Origin: an uncultured bacterium
GTDB taxonomy: Bacteria; Planctomycetota; Phycisphaerae; Phycisphaerales; SM1A02
Direction: 5' to 3'
DNA length: 19,562 nucleotides
Assembly (NCBI GenBank): GCA_903914045.1
Contig: CAIWNO010000353.1
Span: 1 to 19,562, forward strand
Shown here: in pieces, positions 14,121 through 19,562 of the stretch
Position numbering within the stretch: position 1 is the first letter of the stretch
Layout of the letters: each line of letters opens with the position of its first letter
Notes under the pieces: generated by a model
Database searches by the model: none
What the model saw: only the letters and a program-made list of their open reading frames with translations
What the model was told of the DNA's origin: nothing
Program-made: the position numbers and the translations under genes

Positions 14121-14174
14121 TGATCTGTAAAAACCGAGTTAAAAAACCAAGCTGTAAAACCGAGCTGTAAATTC
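14121..14174. repeat. Degenerate tandem repeat, period 13-14 bp
   Basis: About four imperfect copies of CTGTAAAAACCGAG lie head to tail between the bidirectional terminator and the stop codon of the minus-strand gene. The copies begin near 14125, 14139, 14152 and 14165; the second has lost the CTG and the fourth is diverged. Read on the minus strand they give T-rich units such as TTTTACAGCTTGG, within the 3' untranslated part of that transcript. Confidence 0.7.
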
Positions 14175-14921
14175 CTAGCGGCTTAAAATGGCGTTGCGAA
14201 TTGGAACCAGCACGCTTGGAATCACGCGCTCTTCCGCCAGTCGTTCCGCGTGACCAGCCAGCGCCGCCATGGCGGCAGGCAAATCTTCCAACTTGAGAAT
14301 GGGGGACGTGCGACGCACGGTTAGGAACACGCTAATAGGTTCGCTTGGAAATCGCAGCGGCGTCATGTCTAGTCCCTTGGTGCGGCTTTTAATTTCCACA
14401 AAAGCCTTCACGCCATCTTCTTGATCAAGGGAAAACCCAATGAAAGGCTGAATATCCGAGGGCTCATCGCGCTCCTTTTCAATCAATCCACCAAGCGGGC
14501 TGTCCGCCAGCAGGGCGTCAAAAATGATCGCGTCGCGGTTGCCTTCGGCCTCAAAATCAAAGCCAAAGACAAGCTCCAAATGATCAATATCCAGCGGGCG
14601 AATTGACAAAAACCACGGCGCCGTCTCCAGCACCAATCGATGCAATCGATACGCCTCATTCAGATCCGACGGATTCACCGAACCACTGCGCAGACTTGTT
14701 TGACGCAGCGCCACCCACGAATAATTTCGCTGCTCGTCCTCGGCGCTCTCCAATGAAATTTCGTGGTCGTATCGTTTCAGTTCTTGCAGCGCAGGCATGC
14801 CCACGCGCAATCGATCAAACAACTCCAGCACGGACTCACGACCCCATGGCAAATCCATTTTCATGGTCAACTTTTGGTTGACATAAAAGTCGCGGCAAAC
14901 ATTGTGCAATGAATCCGTCAT
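14175..14921 (-). CDS. Conserved-looking protein of unknown function, 248 aa
   Basis: I do not recognise this family. The predicted protein is soluble, acidic and mixed alpha/beta, without signal peptide or membrane segment. Visible pieces are an N-terminal helix region, APWFLSIRPLDIDHLELVFGFDFEAEGNRD in the middle (strand, turn, strand), then a strand-rich KAFVEIKSRTKGLDMTPLRF, and a C-terminal helix with AAMAALAGHAERLAEE. The EIKSRTK motif resembles E-x-K patterns in nuclease folds, but no complete PD-(D/E)XK core is evident, so I do not call it one. It starts 21 bases after the stop of the HAD phosphatase gene and is probably co-transcribed with it. Confidence 0.7.
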   Translation of the reverse strand: MTDSLHNVCRDFYVNQKLTMKMDLPWGRESVLELFDRLRVGMPALQELKRYDHEISLESAEDEQRNYSWVALRQTSLRSGSVNPSDLNEAYRLHRLVLETAPWFLSIRPLDIDHLELVFGFDFEAEGNRDAIIFDALLADSPLGGLIEKERDEPSDIQPFIGFSLDQEDGVKAFVEIKSRTKGLDMTPLRFPSEPISVFLTVRRTSPILKLEDLPAAMAALAGHAERLAEERVIPSVLVPIRNAILSR

Positions 14922-14942
14922 GCTTTGCAGTGTACGAAAGCG

Positions 14943-15635
14943 CTAGCGCCGATGCTGCAGCAACCAGCGCACAACGGGTTCCACAGGCGAAAGCGATGCC
15001 ACCACTAAATCCGCGTTACACGCCGTGAGTTGTTCAACGGAAAATTGTCCGGTTGCGACCGCTAGGCACAAGCACCCATTGTGATGCGCGCAATCCACAT
15101 CGTGCGGAGTGTCGCCAATGATGATCACGCGCTCGCGTTCAATATCACGGCCGTGCTTTTCGCGGTAGCGGCGCAAGGCAATCGGCGGCAAATCGCGCCG
15201 CGTGGTGCCATCACCAGCGAACGCGTTCACTTGAAAATGATCGGCGCGCAATCCCGCAAATTCCACTTTCAGCCGCCCCGTGGCGGGATAATTTCCGGTG
15301 AGTAGGCCAAGCTCAACATTGGGCTCTTGCACCAGGCGTTCAACCAATTCCGCCACGCCATCAAAGGCTTTCACGGTGTTTTTTTCTTGCAGGCGCTTGG
15401 CCAAGTGGCGCTGGTACGTTTCGCGGAACACCTCATGTGAATTCGCGTCCTCTGCAACTTCATGGCGGCGCGTCATGTCCTTCCAAATCAGCGTGTCAAG
15501 GCGGCCCGCAATGTCTATGCCGTCAAAGGAAAATGTTTTGCCAATATGCAACTCTTCAAACGCGTCCACCATGGCGTGCATGCCGGCGTGCTGGCTTTGC
15601 AACAGAGTTCCATCAATATCAAATAGGACAAGCAT
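14943..15635 (-). CDS. HAD-superfamily phosphatase
   Basis: This 230-residue protein resembles phosphoglycolate phosphatase and related class I HAD hydrolases. Motif I is FDIDGTLL with nucleophile D6 and general acid/base D8. Motif II is LLTGN around T113. Motif IV is IIIGDTPHDVDCA at 171-183. A helical cap spans residues about 15-90. The substrate cannot be named from sequence. A possible minus-strand promoter, TTGACG (15750-15755) with a 17-base spacer and TGCATT (15727-15732), lies 85-120 bases upstream; the -10 box is poor. The gene probably forms an operon with the unknown gene downstream. Confidence 0.87.
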   Translation of the reverse strand: MLVLFDIDGTLLQSQHAGMHAMVDAFEELHIGKTFSFDGIDIAGRLDTLIWKDMTRRHEVAEDANSHEVFRETYQRHLAKRLQEKNTVKAFDGVAELVERLVQEPNVELGLLTGNYPATGRLKVEFAGLRADHFQVNAFAGDGTTRRDLPPIALRRYREKHGRDIERERVIIIGDTPHDVDCAHHNGCLCLAVATGQFSVEQLTACNADLVVASLSPVEPVVRWLLQHRR

Positions 15636-15638
15636 GAG

Positions 15639-15668
15639 TTGGCTTTCAAAAAATGTGGCGGATACATT
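15639..15668 (+). promoter_or_regulatory. Possible orphan plus-strand promoter
   Basis: A TTGGCT -35-like box (15639-15644), an 18-base spacer and a TACATT -10 box (15663-15668) resemble the promoter of the basic 109-residue protein gene. No annotated gene lies downstream on this strand. A 19-codon reading frame begins at 15680, and transcription would then run antisense to sucC. Confidence 0.3.
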
Positions 15669-15793
15669 AAGCGTGAAACATGTCTGGCGACATATCTGGA
15701 TTGAACCTGACTATGGAAATATTTTCAATGCAAGAGTGACAGTGGTGGACGTCAATGTTGCGTACAGTGATCAGATTCAAAGTCTGTCAAAAA

Positions 15794-16990
15794 TTACTTG
15801 GTGGCCGCGACAATCTTCATGGCGGCGTCCGTTAGATCCGCGGCGGTCTGCATCATGGGAATTTCTTTTTTGGCCGCTTCAAGCAATGCGCGCGCTTGGA
15901 CAACATTGGTGCCTTCCAAGCGCACCACCAGCGGCACCTGAAATCCAACGGTTTTTGCCGCGGAAATAATGGCGCGCGCAATACGGTCGCACTGCATGAT
16001 GCCGCCAAAAATGTTCACCAAAATTCCCTTCACGCGCGAATCCGAAATAATAATTCGAAACGCTTCCGTCACGGCCTCTTCGCTGGCGCTTCCGCCAACA
16101 TCTAAAAAGTTCGCGGGTTCGCCGCCGTGCAACTTAATGATGTCCATGGTGCTCATGGCAAGGCCCGCGCCGTTGACCAGGCAGCCAATCGAGCCATCAA
16201 GCGCCACGTAACTCAAGCCAAATTCATTGGCTTTGATCTCGGCGGGGTTTTCCTCTTGCGCATCAAACAACGCGGCGACAGCGGGGTGGCGAAAGAGCGC
16301 GTTGTCGTCAAACGTAAATTTGGCGTCAATGGCCATCACGCGGCCGTCGGTATTTTTTGCGTCGGGCATAGTGAGCACCAGCGGATTGATCTCCGCCATG
16401 GTGGCGTCTTTTTCCACAAACACCTTGGCCAATTTCAACAGGGCGTCGGTGGCTTGCGCCACGGTCTTGCCTTTGAAACCCAAATCAAACGCCATCTTGC
16501 GCGCCATATATGGATGCAGTCCCAACTGCGAATCAAGCGGTTGCTTCAAGATGGCCTCGGGGCGGGTCTCGGCCACATGTTCAATCTCCACGCCGCCCTC
16601 GGCGCTGGCGATCAACATGTTGCGCCGCGTGGCGCGGTCGGTGAGCACGGCCACGTAAAATTCTTTATGGATGTCAACGCCCGCCGCCACAAGTAGGCGT
16701 CGAACTTCCAAACCCTCAGGCGGAGTCTGCGGACTCTTCATGCGATTACTCAACATGAATGTGGCCGCGGCTTTCACCTCATCCATGTTCTTGCACACTT
16801 TCACAAAGCCAGCCTTGCCGCGGCCGCCAGCGTGCACTTGCGCCTTCACCACCGCGATGGAATTGCCAGATGCAAATATTTGCGTGGCCGCCGCAACGGC
16901 CTCATCGACCGTAGTCGCAACGCCACCACTTGGAACTTGAACGCCCGCATTGGCCAGCATTTCTCTGGCTTGAAATTCATGAACTCGCAT
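15794..16990 (-). CDS. sucC: Succinyl-CoA synthetase beta subunit
   Basis: SucC is the ATP-grasp beta subunit of succinyl-CoA synthetase in the citric acid cycle, converting succinyl-CoA plus NDP and Pi to succinate and NTP. The 398 residues match the family length. The N-terminus VHEFQAREMLANAGV and the conserved segments HAGGRGKAGFV, MAEINPLVLT, NGAGLAMSTMDIIKLHGGEP and VNIFGGIMQCDRIA are all clear. The partner sucD normally follows directly but is absent here; a HAD phosphatase follows instead. A TACACT -10 box ends six bases before the ATG, which suggests a leaderless transcript. No clear terminator is seen after the stop. Confidence 0.95.
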   Translation of the reverse strand: MRVHEFQAREMLANAGVQVPSGGVATTVDEAVAAATQIFASGNSIAVVKAQVHAGGRGKAGFVKVCKNMDEVKAAATFMLSNRMKSPQTPPEGLEVRRLLVAAGVDIHKEFYVAVLTDRATRRNMLIASAEGGVEIEHVAETRPEAILKQPLDSQLGLHPYMARKMAFDLGFKGKTVAQATDALLKLAKVFVEKDATMAEINPLVLTMPDAKNTDGRVMAIDAKFTFDDNALFRHPAVAALFDAQEENPAEIKANEFGLSYVALDGSIGCLVNGAGLAMSTMDIIKLHGGEPANFLDVGGSASEEAVTEAFRIIISDSRVKGILVNIFGGIMQCDRIARAIISAAKTVGFQVPLVVRLEGTNVVQARALLEAAKKEIPMMQTAADLTDAAMKIVAATK

Positions 16991-16996
16991 TGGGCG

Positions 16997-17002
16997 AGTG
17001 TA
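16997..17002 (-). promoter_or_regulatory. -10 box TACACT of sucC
   Basis: On the minus strand GGCTACACT ends only six bases before the sucC ATG, placing the transcription start at about the start codon. It lies in the 39-base gap after terC. No convincing -35 box is seen. Confidence 0.5.
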
Positions 17003-17029
17003 GCCAACGGCGCAAGGAATAATTGGGAA

Positions 17030-18100
17030 CTAGTGGGAATCAACGGGCGCGGTTTTTTTCTGGCGTGGAAACAACAAACTCCCAACCATTCCCGATGTAA
17101 TCACCGCAAATACAATAATCAAACTCCAATGAATTGGAAGCAGTGGACTGGCATACCACCACCCATACACCATTTTTACGCCCACAAATGCCAGCACAAT
17201 TCCCAGCGCGGGCTTGAGCAAATAAAAGCGGTCGATGACATTGGCCAGCAGAAAATACATGGCGCGCAAGCCAAGAATGGCCGCGATATTTGAAGTGATG
17301 GCCACCATTGGTTCCTTGGTGATGGCCAGCACCGCGGGCACGCTGTCCACGGCAAAAATAACATCCGTCATTTCAACCACCACCAACGCCGCGAACATGG
17401 GCGTGGCCACCCACCGATGATCGATGCGGCTGAAAAAATGCGTGCCGTTGAATTGATTGGTGAGCGGCATGAGTTTGCGCAATATTTTATAACCAATGCT
17501 GTGCGAAGGATCGGTGTGGTCTTCGTGGGAGGATTTCCAAACCAACTTCACGCCTGTGATCAGCAAGAACGCGCCCAAAATTCCCGCCAGCCATTCAAAG
17601 CGGTGGATCAATTCAATTCCAGCCGTGATGAAAGCAATGCGCAACACAACCGCGCCAATGATCCCCCAAAAGAGCACGCGGTATTGCAGCCCCGCGGGAA
17701 TGGCGAAATGCTTGAAGATGATCACGAACACAAACAGGTTGTCAATGCTCAGGGAAAGTTCAATGATGTAACTGGCCAGCCATTGCAGACCGATTTGCGT
17801 GGCGGCGCTGCTTGGCGTGACCGTGCCGTCTTTTTTCACAAACTCGCTGCCTGTCAACACGCTTGGATCGGCGTTGAGCCAACCCTTGCACATCCACCAG
17901 AAAAACACGTTGAACGCCAGCGCAAGCGCGGTCCACACGATCACGCTGGCCAGCGCGGATTTCCAGTGGATCACTTTTGTGTTGCGATGCAGCACACCTA
18001 GATCGAGCGCCAACAACAGCGCGACGCCCAGGAAAAAAAGTCCCATGAAACCGCCGTAGTTTGTCAGTGGAAAGACGTGTGGAAGGTTTGCCAGAAGCAT
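17030..18100 (-). CDS. TerC-family integral membrane protein
   Basis: This 356-residue multi-pass membrane protein belongs to the TerC/Alx family, linked to manganese or other metal export and tellurite resistance. Conserved features are LLALDLGVLHR near the first helix, ELSLSIDNLFVFVIIF and VVVEMTDVIFAVDSVPAVLAIT; the acidic residues in the last two are the presumed metal ligands. About eight hydrophobic helices are visible. I chose the ATG at 18100 because the protein then starts with LLANLPHVFPLTNYGGF, similar to other family starts; the longer frame would begin with TTG at 18139. sucC begins 39 bases downstream with its own -10 box. Two adjacent hairpins lie upstream, but no yybP-ykoY riboswitch signature is seen. 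Confidence 0.88.
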   Translation of the reverse strand: MLLANLPHVFPLTNYGGFMGLFFLGVALLLALDLGVLHRNTKVIHWKSALASVIVWTALALAFNVFFWWMCKGWLNADPSVLTGSEFVKKDGTVTPSSAATQIGLQWLASYIIELSLSIDNLFVFVIIFKHFAIPAGLQYRVLFWGIIGAVVLRIAFITAGIELIHRFEWLAGILGAFLLITGVKLVWKSSHEDHTDPSHSIGYKILRKLMPLTNQFNGTHFFSRIDHRWVATPMFAALVVVEMTDVIFAVDSVPAVLAITKEPMVAITSNIAAILGLRAMYFLLANVIDRFYLLKPALGIVLAFVGVKMVYGWWYASPLLPIHWSLIIVFAVITSGMVGSLLFPRQKKTAPVDSH

Positions 18101-18146
18101 GATTGAGCGGGCCGCCTTTAGCGCGGGGTGTTTGCGCAACTTTAAC

Positions 18147-18195
18147 GTGGTTTTACCTTGCAGGGCACCACAGTGGATTTAATTCTTGTTCCACT
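18147..18195 (-). other. Two abutting hairpins in the terC upstream region
   Basis: On the minus strand AGTGGA...TCCACT (6 pairs, 12-base loop, 18172-18195) is followed without any gap by GTGGT...ACCAC (5 pairs, 15-base loop, 18147-18171). The stretch 18101-18306 holds no protein gene I can support; apart from these hairpins and the tRNA promoter I see nothing defined in it. Confidence 0.35.
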
Positions 18196-18275
18196 TATGA
18201 CCCAAAGGAGATTTTGTGATCTCACGCGCCCTTGATTTTGAAATAAATTAAAAAGGCGGATTCACCCAACCTCGC

Positions 18276-18281
18276 TACACT
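18276..18281 (+). promoter_or_regulatory. -10 box TACACT of tRNA-Ser(GCT)
   Basis: GCTACACT ends 25 bases before the mature tRNA 5' end, giving a predicted leader of about 19 bases. No clear -35 hexamer is present at 16-18 bases. Confidence 0.5.
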
Positions 18282-18306
18282 GCTTGCTCATGAATGATGG
18301 TGCCTT

Positions 18307-18397
18307 GGACAGATGGCCGAGTGGCTGAAGGCGCTGGTTTGCTAAACCGGTGTACAGGGTAATTCTTGTACCGCGGGTTCGAATCCCGCTCTGTCCT
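18307..18397 (+). tRNA. tRNA-Ser (anticodon GCT)
   Basis: This is a 91-nucleotide class II tRNA with acceptor stem GGACAGA/TCTGTCC, D-arm GCCGAGTGGCTGAAGGC and anticodon loop TTGCTAA giving GCT at 18341-18343. A long variable arm has a GTACA/TGTAC stem, and the T-arm is GCGGG-TTCGAAT-CCCGC. The base after the acceptor stem is T, so the discriminator would be U73 rather than the G73 usual in bacterial serine tRNAs. CCA is not encoded. With tRNA-Ser(CGA) it is the second serine tRNA in the window. Confidence 0.95.
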
Positions 18398-18453
18398 TTC
18401 ATTTGTATTGAACCGCGCATTTTCAGGCGGGCGACATTCAGTTCACGTCTGAG

Positions 18454-18519
18454 CGCGCATTCAATGCGCGTGTGGCACGCAAATAACGTAAAGACTAGTT
18501 GCGTGCGCCCTTCTTTACG
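18454..18519. other. Hairpin-forming segment between tRNA-Ser(GCT) and the GbsR-like gene
   Basis: Three inverted repeats are packed here. CGCGCAT-TCA-ATGCGCG (18454-18470) is a compact 7-pair hairpin. GCACGCAA (18475-18482) pairs with TTGCGTGC (18499-18506). CGTAAAG (18487-18493) pairs with CTTTACG (18513-18519), which overlaps the stop codon of the regulator gene. The last two interlock and exclude each other. None is followed by a clear T run, although TTATTTG follows the last one on the minus strand. They may end the two convergent transcripts. Confidence 0.4.
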
Positions 18520-19078
18520 GCTGAATTGATTTAGCCGGAACTAGCAATTTGGCCATGGTCTGAATGTCGCAGCCACCCATGGAAAGGAAGCGTTCGGAAA
18601 GTTCATCAAATGTATTGATAAAGTCAAGCATGGATTCGATGCGGTGAAGTTGTTTGCCCGCCTGATCAGAGTGACACCCATGTAAATCAGAAGTCAGCGA
18701 TCGAAGTCGAGCCGCAAGCGGTTCTAATTCTCGGCGCTTGCGTGCTCTTGCAACGGTGGAAAAAAGTTTCCACACATCTTGCTCCGCCACATAATAATCT
18801 TTGCGGTCATCACGCTTCTGCGTTCGGGTGATAATTCCCCAATCCAACAGCGTTCGCAAAGTCATGCTGACGTTGCCGCGACTGATGGAAAGTAGTTTCA
18901 TAATCTCGTCCGTGTTCAGTGGAATTCCCATGATGTACAACAACGCATGTAGCTCGGTCATGCTTCGTGGCACACCCCATTTCGCGCCCATGTCTCCCCA
19001 GAGTTCAATGAATTTTTTTTGACTATCGTCAACAGTGGAGAGGTCCGCTGAGGGTCCTTGGGGATTAACTGTGTTCAC
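18515..19078 (-). CDS. GbsR/MarR-family transcriptional regulator
   Basis: This 187-residue winged-helix regulator has an N-terminal KKFIELWGDMGAKWGVPRSM segment typical of GbsR-like proteins. A winged helix follows at about residues 42-100 (ELHALLYIMGIPLNTDEIM, then SISRGNVSMTLRTLLDWGII), and a helical C-terminal half is probably for dimerisation. Known relatives repress choline and glycine-betaine genes or opu/opc transporters; no such gene is visible here. The start is a GTG with a weak AGG eight bases upstream; no ATG exists further upstream in frame. The 91 bases before it contain two short palindromes that could be operators. Confidence 0.83.
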   Translation of the reverse strand: MNTVNPQGPSADLSTVDDSQKKFIELWGDMGAKWGVPRSMTELHALLYIMGIPLNTDEIMKLLSISRGNVSMTLRTLLDWGIITRTQKRDDRKDYYVAEQDVWKLFSTVARARKRRELEPLAARLRSLTSDLHGCHSDQAGKQLHRIESMLDFINTFDELSERFLSMGGCDIQTMAKLLVPAKSIQP

Positions 19079-19113
19079 AAATGAAGCCTAGGCACGCAAT
19101 GTCACGCAGACAA

Positions 19114-19145
19114 ATTTCGTGTGAAATGAAAGAGTTGAAATCAAC
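19114..19145. promoter_or_regulatory. Two short palindromes upstream of the GbsR-like gene
   Basis: ATTTC-GTGT-GAAAT (19114-19127) and GTTGA-AA-TCAAC (19134-19145) are perfect inverted repeats separated by six bases, 36-67 bases before the regulator's start codon. This spacing suits an autoregulatory operator for a dimeric winged-helix protein, but binding is not shown. Confidence 0.3.
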
Positions 19146-19150
19146 ACTTC

Positions 19151-19167
19151 TTGAAGGCCTACTTCAA
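19151..19167 (-). terminator. Weak hairpin after the last gene
   Basis: TTGAAG and CTTCAA pair around a 5-base loop starting two bases after the stop codon of the truncated minus-strand gene. The stem is short and AT-rich, and no T run follows, so a terminator role is uncertain. Confidence 0.3.
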
Positions 19168-19169
19168 CA

Positions 19170-19562
19170 TCAACCGTTTTCACACGGCGGGATATTTAAC
19201 GGAGGATTCAGTTGGATAAAAAACTGATCCCAGAATGTTTTATACGCGCCAATCACTCCAAATCCAAAGGTGATGTATCGAGTGTAAATCACGTGCTGGC
19301 CATTTTCATTCACCACAAAGTTCTCCGGGTCGTAGCCAGTGCACGACAATCTTTGTTGCACATTTGGTGTGTTGACTGTTGGAACTGTGTTGGTGAGATA
19401 TCCAAAATTCAAGTAAATCCAGCGGTTGGCTGTGCGGTTGTACGCGTACAAAATGCCAAGGGCTTGGGTATTGGTGGCACCACCAGAACTTCCAGAAACC
19501 ATTCCAAAACCTTGAAAGAGCACATCACCCACTTGGCTACTGTTAGCGACAGGTAAAACCGC
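19170..19562 (-). CDS. Unrecognised protein, 3' part
   Basis: The last 130 codons of a minus-strand gene that continues past the window end; the frame is open to the final base. I do not recognise it. The fragment is rich in Asn, Gly, Thr, Tyr and Phe and poor in Lys, with pieces such as FQGFGMVSGSSGGATNTQ, WIYLNFGYLTNTVP and YITFGFGVIGAYKTFWDQFF, ending in PPLNIPPCENG. Two cysteines are present. The composition suits a secreted or cell-surface beta-rich protein, but the N-terminus with any signal peptide is outside the window. A GTG at 19532 is unlikely to be the start, because the frame continues with similar composition. Confidence 0.6.
   Translation of the reverse strand, partial: AVLPVANSSQVGDVLFQGFGMVSGSSGGATNTQALGILYAYNRTANRWIYLNFGYLTNTVPTVNTPNVQQRLSCTGYDPENFVVNENGQHVIYTRYITFGFGVIGAYKTFWDQFFIQLNPPLNIPPCENG

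Noticed and set aside
14380..14410. PD-(D/E)XK nuclease motif in the unknown 248-residue protein
   Set aside because: Only an E-x-K pattern within EIKSRTK is present, without the preceding aspartate motif at suitable spacing.
18101..18240. yybP-ykoY manganese riboswitch upstream of terC
   Set aside because: The conserved loop sequences expected for this riboswitch are not visible.
18191..18251. Tiny plus-strand frame: GTG at 18216 after AAAGGAG, 11 codons
   Set aside because: The ribosome-binding-like sequence is good, but no promoter is seen, the peptide is very short, and it lies in the terC upstream region on the other strand; chance is likely.
1..19562. CRISPR array, insertion sequences, prophage or defence genes
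   Set aside because: No transposase, integrase, spaced direct repeats or known defence domains were found; the only sizeable tandem repeats are the coding KQDQ array and the short AT-rich repeat at 14121-14174.

Overview
The window looks like chromosomal DNA of a planctomycete, most likely of the class Phycisphaerae. This is inferred from the style of the omega subunit, the complete MoxR/DUF58/BatABCDE-type cluster and the recurring promoter -10 box TACACT/TACATT. No rRNA gene is present to confirm it. The region is gene-dense, with many 4-base ATGA stop/start overlaps. I see no insertion sequence, prophage, CRISPR array or plasmid function; it is ordinary core genome with some lineage-specific genes.

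Layout: 1-823 (+) holds the 3' end of a fumarylacetoacetate-hydrolase-family gene coupled to yidD. yidD runs tail to tail into rnpA (-), overlapping it by about 209 bases; rnpA follows a CLC chloride channel gene (-). rpoZ (+) diverges from the channel gene and ends at a clear terminator. A tRNA-Ser(CGA) unit (-) follows, with its own promoter and a strong 3' hairpin.

3554-12580 (-) is one long cluster: MoxR ATPase, DUF58 protein, a BatD/DUF4381-like membrane protein, BatA, BatB, a TPR protein with nineteen KQDQ repeats (BatC-like), BatD and BatE. Most junctions overlap by ATGA or lie within 10 bases, so it is probably one translationally coupled transcript. The products would form an envelope complex in which a cytoplasmic AAA+ ATPase acts with membrane-anchored von Willebrand A (VWA) proteins and periplasmic TPR and beta-sandwich partners.

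12756-14058 (+) has a 3-hydroxyisobutyrate-dehydrogenase-family enzyme and a very basic 109-residue protein of unknown function with its own promoter and a bidirectional terminator. 14175-18100 (-) has an unrecognised 248-residue protein, a HAD phosphatase, sucC without sucD, and a TerC-family membrane protein. 18307-18397 (+) is tRNA-Ser(GCT). The window ends with a GbsR/MarR-family regulator (-) and the 3' end of an unrecognised gene (-).

The most useful points for a second look are the yidD/rnpA antisense overlap, the silent-variation KQDQ repeat, two probable leaderless genes behind TACA(C/T)T boxes, the unknown basic protein, and several unexplained hairpins. I found no convincing wholly new multi-gene system.
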